Both the position numbers and the translations under genes were made by a program. DNA of 10,958 nt. Origin: Thermocaproicibacter sp036741535. Its GTDB lineage: Bacteria > Bacillota > Clostridia > Oscillospirales > Acutalibacteraceae. The notes below the pieces were generated by a model. The model did not search any database and had not been told where the DNA came from. It saw only the letters and a list, made by a program, of their open reading frames with translations. The stretch spans positions 1 through 10,958 of the forward strand of contig DAINSB010000075.1 in NCBI GenBank assembly GCA_036741535.1, in the 5' to 3' direction. Positions 1 to 7,837 of the stretch are shown in pieces (positions within the stretch are counted from its first letter, which is position 1; every line of letters begins with the position of its first letter).

Positions 1-253
1 CGACAGGCTCAAGCTGGATATCCAGTTTGTGCGCGGGATCGAGAGCAGCGAGAAGGACCGGGCCATCACCAAGACGATCATCTGCCTTGCGAAGAGCCTG
101 AACATGAAGGTCGTGGCGGAAGGCGTGGAAACGGAGGCGCAGCTCGATTTCCTCAATCAGAGGATGTGCGACGAAGTGCAGGGCTTCTATTATTATAAAC
201 CGATGCCGGCCGAAACGGTGGAAACCTATCTGCGGCGCGCGGACGGCGCGTGA
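1..253 (+). CDS. EAL-domain cyclic-di-GMP phosphodiesterase, C-terminal end only
   Basis: This is the 3' end of a gene that enters from the left edge; the frame is open from base 2 (Asp-Arg-Leu-Lys) to the TGA at 251-253, about 83 residues. It is the last third of an EAL domain, which hydrolyses cyclic-di-GMP to pGpG. Visible EAL motifs are the lysine of LKLD, the catalytic glutamate region VVAEGVET and the glutamine of DEVQGFYY, all intact. The EAL signature itself and the DDFG loop lie outside the window, so activity cannot be fully judged and any N-terminal sensor or GGDEF domain is unknown. About 50 of 80 aligned residues match the C-terminus of the next protein (residues 936 onward), which points to a tandem paralogue. 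A GTG at 29 is internal and not a real start. The next gene begins 61 bases downstream on the same strand. Confidence 0.92.
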   Translation, partial: DRLKLDIQFVRGIESSEKDRAITKTIICLAKSLNMKVVAEGVETEAQLDFLNQRMCDEVQGFYYYKPMPAETVETYLRRADGA

Positions 254-314
254 GCGGCGGCCGGCCGAACGGATGGGGCCGTGCCTGACATGATCGGAGG
301 AAGGTGAAAAATCC

Positions 315-3300
315 ATGGAAATATTGATCTGCACGCTGCTTTTGGCGACCTGCGGGGCCGCCTCCGCCCTTTCGTCGTATTTGATCCAGGAAGGGGTGGA
401 ACGCCGTGTCAGCCGTTTGTTTCTCCTTTCCAGCATCGGTCTTGTCCTGTGGGCGTTCGGGCTGGCGATCGCCGCCGGCGCGCGCGCGGAGGCGCCGGCC
501 GCTTTCGGAGGCCGCCTCGCGGTGTTCGGGTGGTGCTTTACGGCTTCCATGATCCTTACGTTCCTGCTGGCTCTGACCGGGACCCTTCGTCTTCTGAAGA
601 AATGGTGGTTTTGCCTGATCGTATACCTTCCGCCTCTTCTGGACGCGCTGGCCTATCTGGCCGTTTCTTTTTCGGGACTCCGGCCCGGAAGCATGTCGCG
701 CACGGCCCGGGGCTGGGTAAACGCCGGCGTCCGTTTCGGCGTCTGGCCGTGGATCGATCTGGCCCAGACCGTCCTCTTCCTGGCCCTGGGGCTCGGGCTG
801 CTGGGCCGTTGGGCCTATCGTTCCCGTTCCGCCGCCGTCCGCAGGCAGGCCTTTCTGCTGATCCTTTCCTTTCCGGTCACAGGGGCGCTGTGCGAATCCA
901 CGGATCTTTTACCGGCCGTCACGGGCGCGCGCATCCCACAGTTCGCCGCGGTCTTTATGCTGATTCCCCTCGCCGTGATCGCGTATTCCATCCGCCGCTA
1001 TCATTTTATGCGGCCTGCGGACGAAGCCGTTATGACGGAAGCGGGACGGTCCGGCGCCTATGTCTTTTTGGGCCTGACGGCTCTTTGCGTGTCCGCGCTC
1101 AATCTTGTCTTCGCCCCGACGCTCGGCGGGAGGCCGGGCGGCTCCGTGATTTTCAGCCTGTCGGCGCTGCTGGTCGCGGTATGCAGCCTTGTGAGCAATC
1201 CGTTGAAAATCGACGGACGGCTCCGGGAGCTGATCGTAGCCGCGTCGGTCTCGTTTGTGGTGCCGGCCGGGGCGATCGAATCCGTATCCGCCGGAAATCC
1301 GACGGTCTGGGCTCTCTTTTTCACCCTGGTGATCGCTTCCCTCCTGTTTAACCATCTGATTATTCTGACGGTTGTGGTCATTTCCTCCTTTTTGTCCCAG
1401 CTTTTTCTCTGGGGCTATCTGCCGTCCCCCGGAATCGAGGTCGGCTCTTCCGCCTACGCCGTCCGGCTGCTGATCCTGTCCGTCACCGCCGTTCTCGCGC
1501 TGTACGTCCATCGCAGTTATGTCCGCCGTCTGAAAGAGAACGCCAACCATTCCGTCAAGCAGAAGCTGATCGCGCAGGTTTCACAGTCGTTCCTTTCCGC
1601 CGGCGAAGGCAATCTGGACGGGAAGCTGCGCGCGGCGCTGGAGCAAATCGGACGGTTTATCCGGTGCGAGCGGGCGTATGTCATCCTGCTTGACCCGGAA
1701 GGGAAAGGCATCCGCTATTCCCGGGAGTGGCTTGCGGAGGACACCGAGAGCGGGATGGAGGAGCTCAAGGGCTCCCTCGCGGAAATGGTTCCCATATTTC
1801 AGCGGCAGGCCGAGGCCGCCCGTGTCGTCGTCCTGAGGGACGCCCGTCGGCTGCCTCCCATGGCGCGGCAAGCGAAAAAGCGGCTTTCAAAATCCGGGAT
1901 ACGCGCTTTGGTCTCCGTTCCGATCAAACGCGGCGGACAGCTTTCGGGGGTGCTCGGATTCAACGCGCGGACTCCGTTTCGGGAATGGAATCTGGAAGAC
2001 ACCTCCTTTCTGGAAGTGATCGCCGGGATTATGGCGGACGCGCTGCTCAAGGCGGAAGCCGAGAAGCAGATCCGGTTCGTCGCCTATCACGACCCGCTGA
2101 CCGGCCTGCCCAACCGTCTCCTGTTCAACGACCGCCTGAAGAAAGCCATCCCGCTGGCGGACCGGACGGCAAAAATGCTGGCGGTGGTTTTCATCGACCT
2201 GGATTCGTTCAAGGCCGTCAACGACACGATGGGCCATGAGCTCGGGGATCAGCTGCTCCGGGAAGTGGCGAAAACACTGACCGGCCGCCTGCGCGGTTGC
2301 GACACGGTCTGCCGTTTCGGCGGAGACGAGTTTATCCTGCTGCTCAACCAGATCGGCGGGACAAAGGATCTGCTCAATATTCTGGATAAGCTCTCCGCCG
2401 CGCTGCGGCAGCCCGTGCTGCTGCAGGGGCAGGAGAATTTCATAACGGCCAGCATGGGCGCGGCCCTCTACCCGCAGGACGGCAGGGATGCGGAAGACCT
2501 GATCAAAAGCGCGGACACCGCCATGTATCACGCAAAAGAAAAAGGGAAAAACCAGTACGCGCTCTGCTCCCGGGATATGAAGGACGAGGTCGTCGAAAAG
2601 ATGCGGCTGAGCAATCTTCTCTACCGGGCGCAGGAGAAGGGGCAGCTGCTTCTGTATTATCAGCCGCAGCTCGATCTCCAAAGCCGCCTGATCGTCGGCT
2701 GCGAGGCTCTGATCCGCTGGATGCTCCCGGAAAAGGGCATGGTGATGCCGAAAACCTTTATCCCGCTGGCCGAGCAGACGGGCCTGATCCAATCCATCGG
2801 CGCGTGGGTGCTGGAAACCGCCTGCCGTCAGAACCGGCGCTGGAACGAGATGGGGTTCCCGGATCTGCGGATCGCGGTGAACCTCTCCGTGCATCAGCTG
2901 AAAAATCCTGATTTTGCGCGGCAGGTCGACGAGATCCTGAAGAAAACCGGATTGCTTCCCGCAAACCTCGAGCTCGAGATCACGGAAAGCGTGACCAACG
3001 GAAATATGGACAACATAATCGCCGTCCTGAACGATCTGAAACGGATGGGCGTTTCTCTGGCCGTCGACGATTTCGGCACGGAATATTCCTCCCTGAGCCG
3101 TCTGAAACTGCTTCCGGTCGACCGGATCAAGATCGACATGCAGTTTGTGCAGGGAGTCGAAAAAAACGAAAAGGATCAGGCGATTTCCAAGATTATCATC
3201 GGCCTTTCCAAAAACCTGAACCTGAAAGTGGTGGCGGAAGGCGTGGAAACCGGCCCCCAGCTGGAATTTTTCAGCCGGAAAATGTGCGATGAGGTACAGG

Positions 3301-3386
3301 GCTTTTACTATTGCCATCCCATGCCGCCGGAGCGGATCGAAGGTATCCTCCGGAGAAACAGCCGTCCGGAGTTTTCCGGTTGCTGA
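315..3386 (+). CDS. Membrane-bound GAF-GGDEF-EAL cyclic-di-GMP signalling protein
   Basis: A 1023-residue protein that could both make and break cyclic-di-GMP. Residues 1-230 hold about seven hydrophobic segments and resemble the 7TM region found at the N-terminus of some histidine kinases. Residues 245-400 add roughly five more segments. A GAF-like domain covers about 415-580. The GGDEF domain (about 585-750) has an intact GGDEF signature at 669-673 and an RxxD product-inhibition site, RGCD, at 660-663. The EAL domain (about 765-1015) keeps E797 of EAL, N856, E888, E891, D918, D919, K939, E975 and Q995, so the phosphodiesterase should be active. One oddity is Glu923 in the DDFGTEYSS loop, where Gly is usual. 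The start is supported by a GGAGGAAGGTG ribosome site at 296-306, 8 bases before the ATG. The signal sensed is unknown. It follows a paralogous EAL gene and precedes another diguanylate cyclase gene. Confidence 0.93.
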   Translation: MEILICTLLLATCGAASALSSYLIQEGVERRVSRLFLLSSIGLVLWAFGLAIAAGARAEAPAAFGGRLAVFGWCFTASMILTFLLALTGTLRLLKKWWFCLIVYLPPLLDALAYLAVSFSGLRPGSMSRTARGWVNAGVRFGVWPWIDLAQTVLFLALGLGLLGRWAYRSRSAAVRRQAFLLILSFPVTGALCESTDLLPAVTGARIPQFAAVFMLIPLAVIAYSIRRYHFMRPADEAVMTEAGRSGAYVFLGLTALCVSALNLVFAPTLGGRPGGSVIFSLSALLVAVCSLVSNPLKIDGRLRELIVAASVSFVVPAGAIESVSAGNPTVWALFFTLVIASLLFNHLIILTVVVISSFLSQLFLWGYLPSPGIEVGSSAYAVRLLILSVTAVLALYVHRSYVRRLKENANHSVKQKLIAQVSQSFLSAGEGNLDGKLRAALEQIGRFIRCERAYVILLDPEGKGIRYSREWLAEDTESGMEELKGSLAEMVPIFQRQAEAARVVVLRDARRLPPMARQAKKRLSKSGIRALVSVPIKRGGQLSGVLGFNARTPFREWNLEDTSFLEVIAGIMADALLKAEAEKQIRFVAYHDPLTGLPNRLLFNDRLKKAIPLADRTAKMLAVVFIDLDSFKAVNDTMGHELGDQLLREVAKTLTGRLRGCDTVCRFGGDEFILLLNQIGGTKDLLNILDKLSAALRQPVLLQGQENFITASMGAALYPQDGRDAEDLIKSADTAMYHAKEKGKNQYALCSRDMKDEVVEKMRLSNLLYRAQEKGQLLLYYQPQLDLQSRLIVGCEALIRWMLPEKGMVMPKTFIPLAEQTGLIQSIGAWVLETACRQNRRWNEMGFPDLRIAVNLSVHQLKNPDFARQVDEILKKTGLLPANLELEITESVTNGNMDNIIAVLNDLKRMGVSLAVDDFGTEYSSLSRLKLLPVDRIKIDMQFVQGVEKNEKDQAISKIIIGLSKNLNLKVVAEGVETGPQLEFFSRKMCDEVQGFYYCHPMPPERIEGILRRNSRPEFSGC

Positions 3387-3496
3387 GACAAGGCAGGCCG
3401 CCGAAACCGAATGGGAAACCCACGCGGGAAAGGACGGACAGCCCTTTGCCGGAAGAACGCACCCAAAAAAACCAGAGGAAGGCGGAAAATATAAAT

Positions 3497-4477
3497 ATGA
3501 ACGGAAAAAAGCGCAGGACCGCACGGGGCGCGGTGTTTTCGGGAATGGAAGACCTTTCGGATATTCCGAGCCCCATGCGGAAGGAATGGCAAAGCATCGT
3601 TGATCTGATCGCGCGCATCGCGAGGGTCCGCGCGGCCCTCATCATGCAGGTGCGTCACGACGAGATCGGGGTGTTCGTGGCGAGCCGAACGGAGGGCAAC
3701 CCGTACAGGCGGGGGCATAAGAACAGACTCACCGATTCGGGGCTCTACTGCGAAAGAGTCATCAAAACCGCGAGGATGCTGGAGGTGCCCGACGCCGGAA
3801 AATCGGAGGAGTGGCGCCGTAATCCGGATATGAAGTACGGCATGCGGTGCTATCTGGGCTTTCCCGTCAGGCTGCCGAACGGCCGCCCGTTCGGGACCAT
3901 CTGCATGCTCGACGACAAGGAAAACCATTTTTCGCAGGATATGAAGGATTTCATGGAGAAAATGCGCGACCTGATCGAGTCCTACCTGAAGCTCCTGCTT
4001 CTGAGCGTCGCCGACGGGCTCACCGGAATCTACAACCGCAATTATCTCAATATCGCGGCGGAGCGGGAGGTCAGAGCCGCCCGGCGGAGCCGCAGACCGA
4101 TGTCCCTGCTGCTTATGGATGTGGACGGCTTCAAGGGTATCAACGACACTTTCGGCCATCTCGCCGGCGACAGGGTCCTGCGTAATTTCGCGCGCGCCAT
4201 GGTTGCCTCGCTGAAGGGCGGCGGGATTCCCTTCCGGTTCGGCGGGGACGAATTCGTCGTTCTGCTGCCTGACACCGTGCTGGAAGACGCGACGGCGCGG
4301 GCCGAGCGGCTGCGCGCGTCTGTGGAAAGGAAAAAAATCCTGCCGGGGACCGGCGTGACGGTCAGCATCGGCGCGGCCCAGTGGGACCCCGGCGAATCGC
4401 TGGACCGCTGGCTCATGCGGGCGGACAGGGCCCTTTACCGTGTGAAGAACGGCGGTCGCAACGGGGTGGGCACATGA
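3497..4477 (+). CDS. GAF-GGDEF diguanylate cyclase (soluble)
   Basis: A 326-residue protein without membrane segments that should make cyclic-di-GMP from two GTP in the cytoplasm. Residues about 25-165 form a GAF-type sensor with the typical stretch GFPVRLPNGRPFGTICMLDD (121-140). Residues about 170-318 form the GGDEF domain: DGLTGIYNR (173-181), MDVDGFKGIND (207-217), and an intact GGDEF at 249-253. The inhibitory RxxD site is missing: the matching positions read KGGG (240-243), so product feedback through this site is unlikely. The start at 3497 was chosen because AGAGGAAGG lies about 14 bases upstream; the frame stays open back to an ATG at 3311, but that stretch overlaps the end of the preceding gene and reads as low-complexity charged sequence. 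The gap to the preceding gene is about 110 bases with no clear terminator, so co-transcription is possible. Confidence 0.9.
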   Translation: MNGKKRRTARGAVFSGMEDLSDIPSPMRKEWQSIVDLIARIARVRAALIMQVRHDEIGVFVASRTEGNPYRRGHKNRLTDSGLYCERVIKTARMLEVPDAGKSEEWRRNPDMKYGMRCYLGFPVRLPNGRPFGTICMLDDKENHFSQDMKDFMEKMRDLIESYLKLLLLSVADGLTGIYNRNYLNIAAEREVRAARRSRRPMSLLLMDVDGFKGINDTFGHLAGDRVLRNFARAMVASLKGGGIPFRFGGDEFVVLLPDTVLEDATARAERLRASVERKKILPGTGVTVSIGAAQWDPGESLDRWLMRADRALYRVKNGGRNGVGT

Positions 4478-4504
4478 GGGCAAAACGCGGGGAGGCGCTG
4501 TCCG

Positions 4505-4606
4505 ATGGAGCGCGTCGGCGTGGAAAAGTTCACGGAGCTGTATTTTGCGGCCCTGAAACGGGCGCAGGAGCCGCGGTACCGATTGCAGAGAAGCCGGTCG
4601 TCATGA
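4505..4606 (+). CDS. Possible 33-residue ORF of unknown function
   Basis: A short frame, ATG at 4505 to TGA at 4604-4606, begins 9 bases after a strong GGGGAGG ribosome-site sequence at 4489-4495. The peptide starts MERVGVEKFTELYFAALKRA, which looks like an amphipathic helix, and ends in an Arg/Ser-rich tail. It could be a real small protein, the remnant of a decayed gene, or chance in GC-rich DNA. I do not recognise it. Two other short frames cross the same region: one starting at the ATGA that overlaps the previous stop (4474) and one starting at 4603. Neither looks like a protein. The rest of 4478-4717 shows nothing else I can support. Confidence 0.2.
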   Translation: MERVGVEKFTELYFAALKRAQEPRYRLQRSRSS

Positions 4607-4717
4607 TCGGGTTTTCCGTGCGGAAACTGCCCGCTCTGCTTTATCCGCTCCGGAGACAACCAAAACAGTAAACTTCGGAAAGTTTGGGCGCGGACCCCGC
4701 ATCTCCATTTTTTTCTA

Positions 4718-4746
4718 TTGACATCTTCAAATATTTGTCCTATAAT
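4718..4746 (+). promoter_or_regulatory. Consensus sigma-A promoter of the perR-katG operon
   Basis: TTGACA at 4718-4723 and TATAAT at 4741-4746 are separated by exactly 17 bases, a perfect match to the housekeeping promoter consensus. The site lies in an AT-rich island within otherwise GC-rich DNA, and the predicted transcription start falls near 4753, about 33 bases before the perR start codon. No separate promoter is evident before katG, so this one probably drives all three genes. Confidence 0.85.
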
Positions 4747-4752
4747 TCTAAA

Positions 4753-4767
4753 TGAAAATAGGTTTCA
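4753..4767 (+). promoter_or_regulatory. Putative Fur/PerR-type operator
   Basis: TGAAAATAGGTTTCA is an inverted repeat with 5-base arms (TGAAA / TTTCA) located at the predicted transcription start. Counted against the 7-1-7 Fur-box consensus TGATAATNATTATCA it matches 10 of 14 positions; against the Per-box consensus TTATAATNATTATAA it matches 8 of 14. A repressor bound here would block initiation, consistent with autoregulation by the downstream PerR-like protein. Binding is inferred, not shown. Confidence 0.5.
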
Positions 4768-4785
4768 ATAAGGTCGAGCTTACAA

Positions 4786-5175
4786 ATGAAACGAAACACG
4801 GTACAGCGTCAAATCATCTTGGAAATACTGCAAAAATCCGATACGCATCCAACCGTTGAAGAAATATACGAAGAAGTCCACCGGAAACATCCGACGATCA
4901 GCAAAGTAACGGTTTACCGCGATCTGCGTCAGCTTGCGGACGATCGCGACATACAGCGGGTATTCTTGCCGGGCGATCTGGAACGGTACGACAAACGCCC
5001 GGACCATCATTACCATTTCAAATGCCGGGTCTGCGGCGCCTTGTTTGATGTGGATATTGAGGATCGCAGCGATATGGACGAGATGGTGCGGCAAAAATAC
5101 GGTTTCCATGTCGATAAGCACGACGTGGTGTTTCTCGGCGTCTGTTCCGAATGCAAAAAGAAGACATCCGGGTGA
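4786..5175 (+). CDS. perR: PerR-type peroxide-sensing Fur-family repressor
   Basis: A 129-residue transcription regulator of the Fur family. Residues 1-65 form the winged helix-turn-helix, with the recognition helix near SKVTVYRDLRQL (39-50). The regulatory metal site matches B. subtilis PerR residue by residue: H21 (H37), D69 (D85), H75 (H91), H77 (H93) and D88 (D104). The two aspartates are the PerR hallmark; Fur proteins usually have glutamate at the last one. Peroxide oxidises the site histidines in PerR and releases the protein from DNA. The structural zinc site is complete: C80/C83 and C120/C123. One oddity is Arg45 where B. subtilis PerR has Asn61; arginine there is typical of Fur and affects operator choice. 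The start has a weak AAGGT ribosome site 11 bases upstream. The gene lies directly behind a consensus promoter and leads an operon ending in katG, a classical PerR target. The family is certain; the PerR subtype is well supported. Confidence 0.9.
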   Translation: MKRNTVQRQIILEILQKSDTHPTVEEIYEEVHRKHPTISKVTVYRDLRQLADDRDIQRVFLPGDLERYDKRPDHHYHFKCRVCGALFDVDIEDRSDMDEMVRQKYGFHVDKHDVVFLGVCSECKKKTSG

Positions 5176-5504
5176 AAGGAGAGATCGTTACGCAGTGGCT
5201 GGGGCTTATGATTGGAGCCTGTACCTTTCTCATTATCGGCGCGTTCCATCCGGTCGTGATTAAAGCGGAATATTATTTCGGCAAGGAATGCTGGCCGGTT
5301 TTCCTGGCCGCCGGCCTGCTCTGTGCGGCGGGCTCCGTTTTCATCCCGGCGCTTTGGGTCTCCGCCCTTTTGGCGGTTTTTGGCTTTACGCTTCTGTGGA
5401 GCATCAAAGAACTGTTTGAACAGGAAGAACGCGTAAAAAAAGGCTGGTTCCCGGCAAACCCGAAGCGGAGGGCGGAGAAAGAAAAGACCGGCGGCAAGCG
5501 ATAG
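5172..5504 (+). CDS. DUF4491-family small membrane protein
   Basis: A protein of about 110 residues with three hydrophobic segments: the LMIGACTFLIIGAF region, the VFLAAGLLCAAGSVF region and the ALLAVFGFTLLW region. Recognisable DUF4491 hallmarks are FHPVVIKAEYYFG after the first segment and SIKELFEQEERVKKGWFPANP after the last, followed by a basic tail that is probably cytoplasmic. The function of the family is unknown. The start is uncertain. GTG at 5172 overlaps the perR stop (GTGA), which would couple translation, and best fits the usual family length; ATG at 5151 lies in the same frame but has no ribosome site; a good AAAGGAGAG at 5175-5183 would fit a start near 5190, where only ACG is present. 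Its place between a peroxide regulator and katG suggests a role in oxidative stress, but that is guilt by association. Confidence 0.8.
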   Translation: MKGEIVTQWLGLMIGACTFLIIGAFHPVVIKAEYYFGKECWPVFLAAGLLCAAGSVFIPALWVSALLAVFGFTLLWSIKELFEQEERVKKGWFPANPKRRAEKEKTGGKR

Positions 5505-5555
5505 TTTGCGACCGCGGGCAAAGCAGGCAAATATATAATTTAGGAGGTCATCAGA

Positions 5556-7763
5556 ATGAGCGAACAGTCAAGATGCCCGGTTACGGGCCGCATGGGCGCG
5601 GGCAGACCGGATTTTACGAAGGGCACCAGGAACAAAGATTGGTGGCCGGACCAGCTGGACATAAGCGTCCTGCGCCAAAACTCCGATTTAAGCAATCCGA
5701 TGGGAAAAGCGTTCGATTATATCAAGGAGTTCAAAACGCTCGATCTTCAGGCGGTCAAAAACGATCTCTATGCCTTGATGAGGGATTCCCAGCCGTGGTG
5801 GCCGGCGGATTACGGAAATTACGGGCCCCTCTTTATCAGGATGGCGTGGCACAGCGCCGGTACATACCGCGCGGCGGACGGCCGCGGCGGCGCCAGAGAC
5901 GGGGCGCAACGGTTCGCCCCGCTCAACAGCTGGCCGGACAACGTCAATCTGGACAAAGCCAGAAGGCTGCTGTGGCCGATCAAGAAAAAATACGGCAGGA
6001 AAATATCCTGGGCGGATCTCATGATTCTGGCCGGCAACTGCGCGATTGAATCGATGGGGTGCAAGCTGATCGGGTTCGCGGGCGGCCGTGAGGACGTATG
6101 GGAACCGCAGGAAGACGTCTACTGGGGCTCCGAAAAGGAGTGGCTGGCCACCAGCGACAAGCCGGACGCCCGTTACGCGGACGGCCGGAAGCTCGACAAC
6201 CCCCTGGCCGCCGTGCAGATGGGGCTGATCTATGTCAATCCCGAAGGCCCGGACGGACAGCCGATGCCGGCCGAATCGGCAAAAGACATCCGGGAAACGT
6301 TCGGCCGCATGGCCATGAACGACGAGGAAACGGTTGCGCTGATCGCCGGAGGCCATACGTTCGGAAAGGCGCACGGAGCCGCGCCCGCGAGCCATGTGGG
6401 GCCCGAACCGGAGGGCGCGCCCATAGAACAGCAGGGTCTGGGCTGGAAGAGCGACTTCGGGACGGGGAACGCGGGCGACACCATCGGAAGCGGCATAGAG
6501 GGCGCGTGGAAGCCCAACCCGACGAAATGGGACATGGGATATCTGAAAGTGCTGTTCAAGTACGAGTGGGAGCTGACCAAAAGCCCCGCCGGCGCGTATA
6601 TCTGGCTTGCGAAAGACGTCGACGAAGAAGATATGGTCGCGGACGCGCACGACCCGGGCAAGAAGCACCGCCCCATGATGACCACCGCCGATTTGTCCCT
6701 GAAGTTTGACCCGGCCTACGAAAAGATCGCGAGGGGTTACTACGCCGACCCAGAGAAATTCCACGACGCGTTTGCCAAAGCGTGGTTTAAGCTGACCCAC
6801 AGGGATATGGGCCCCTCGACCCTGTATTTCGGGGCGGACGTGCCGAAAGAAGAATTTATTTGGCAGGATCCGATTCCAAAAAGGGAAGGCTACCTGATCG
6901 ATGAAAAGGACGTCGAAGAACTGAAGGCCGAAATCGCGGATTCCGGTCTGACGGTGTCCCAACTGGTCAGCACCGCCTGGGCAAGCGCCTCCACGTTCAG
7001 AGGTTCGGACCGCAGAGGCGGGGCGAACGGCGCGCGGATCAGGCTGGAGCCGCAGGTTTCCTGGGAAGCGAACCAGCCGGCTCAGCTGAAGACGGTGCTC
7101 GCTAAGTACGAGCTGCTTCAGCGCGGGTTCAATGCGGACGGAAAGTTTGTGTCGCTGGCCGATTTGATCGTGCTGGGCGGCGCGGTGGGAATTGAGATTG
7201 CGGCGAAAAAAGCGGGGGCGGCCGTCAGCGTTCCGTTTACGCCGGGCAGAATGGACGCGTCGCAGGAGCAAACGGACGTTAAGTCCATGAAAGTGCTGGA
7301 GCCGGTCTACGACGGCTTTCGGAACTATCTGCAAAGGGAGTTCACCGCGCGGCCGGAGGCGCTATTGATCGACAAGGCGCAGCTGCTGACGCTGACCGCG
7401 CCGGAAATGACGGTGCTGCTCGGCGGGCTGAGAGTTCTGGGCAACAATTACGGCCAGTCCAAACACGGCGTGTTTACCGATTCGCCTGAAACGCTGACCA
7501 ATGATTTCTTTGTCAATTTGCTGGACATGGGCACGGAGTGGAAACCCACCGGCGACAAGAACGTGTTTAACGGCATTGACAGAAAAACCGGCGGGCAAAA
7601 ATGGACGGCAACCAGAGTGGACTTGATTTTCGGTTCCAATTCGCAGCTGAGGGCCATCGCGGAAGTGTACGCGAGCGATGACGCGAAGGACAAATTCCTG
7701 CGCGATTTTATCGCGGCGTGGAATAAAGTCATGAATGCGGATCGATTTGACCTGCTCAGATAA
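5556..7763 (+). CDS. katG: Catalase-peroxidase KatG
   Basis: A 735-residue bifunctional haem enzyme that breaks down hydrogen peroxide and also oxidises organic donors; the length is usual for the family. The N-terminal catalytic half has the distal triad R95, W98, H99 in RMAWHSAGTYR. The Trp-Tyr-Met adduct needed for catalase activity is W98, Y226 (GLIYVNPEGP) and M252 (RMAMNDEE). The proximal haem ligand is H267 in GGHTFGKAHGA, supported by W318 and D379. R416 in HRDMGP matches the pH-dependent switch arginine. The C-terminal half (about 430-735) is the non-catalytic duplicated domain with LVSTAWASASTFRGSDRRGG. No signal peptide is seen, so it is cytoplasmic. AGGAGG at 5542-5547 lies 8 bases before the ATG. 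It is the third gene of the perR operon, 51 bases after the DUF4491 gene, so it is probably induced by peroxide through PerR. No clear terminator follows. Confidence 0.98.
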   Translation: MSEQSRCPVTGRMGAGRPDFTKGTRNKDWWPDQLDISVLRQNSDLSNPMGKAFDYIKEFKTLDLQAVKNDLYALMRDSQPWWPADYGNYGPLFIRMAWHSAGTYRAADGRGGARDGAQRFAPLNSWPDNVNLDKARRLLWPIKKKYGRKISWADLMILAGNCAIESMGCKLIGFAGGREDVWEPQEDVYWGSEKEWLATSDKPDARYADGRKLDNPLAAVQMGLIYVNPEGPDGQPMPAESAKDIRETFGRMAMNDEETVALIAGGHTFGKAHGAAPASHVGPEPEGAPIEQQGLGWKSDFGTGNAGDTIGSGIEGAWKPNPTKWDMGYLKVLFKYEWELTKSPAGAYIWLAKDVDEEDMVADAHDPGKKHRPMMTTADLSLKFDPAYEKIARGYYADPEKFHDAFAKAWFKLTHRDMGPSTLYFGADVPKEEFIWQDPIPKREGYLIDEKDVEELKAEIADSGLTVSQLVSTAWASASTFRGSDRRGGANGARIRLEPQVSWEANQPAQLKTVLAKYELLQRGFNADGKFVSLADLIVLGGAVGIEIAAKKAGAAVSVPFTPGRMDASQEQTDVKSMKVLEPVYDGFRNYLQREFTARPEALLIDKAQLLTLTAPEMTVLLGGLRVLGNNYGQSKHGVFTDSPETLTNDFFVNLLDMGTEWKPTGDKNVFNGIDRKTGGQKWTATRVDLIFGSNSQLRAIAEVYASDDAKDKFLRDFIAAWNKVMNADRFDLLR

Positions 7764-7837
7764 GCGCGTTCAAAGGGATAGATCATCCCCCCAACAGTTT
7801 GTGAACGGATGAGGGCAAATTACGGTCGCAGTTAGCA

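Noticed and set aside
3311..3496. N-terminal extension of the GAF-GGDEF protein
   Set aside because: The frame is open, but it overlaps the end of the preceding gene, lacks a ribosome site and encodes low-complexity basic sequence; the start at 3497 is better supported.
1887..3524. Long open frame on the minus strand opposite the GGDEF-EAL gene
   Set aside because: It is antisense to clear GGDEF and EAL motifs, its product resembles no family, and long antisense frames are common in GC-rich DNA.
4740..4754. Classical Per box overlapping the -10 element
   Set aside because: Only the left arm matches, and that is explained by the TATAAT hexamer; the right arm matches 2 of 7 positions.
5534..5539. 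TATAAT just before katG as a separate promoter
   Set aside because: No -35 element lies at a suitable distance and the hexamer is almost on top of the ribosome site, so transcription from it would start within or after that site.
5688..7334. 548-codon minus-strand frame opposite katG
   Set aside because: KatG on the plus strand explains this stretch from end to end with conserved catalytic residues; the antisense product is Arg/His-rich with no recognisable domain.
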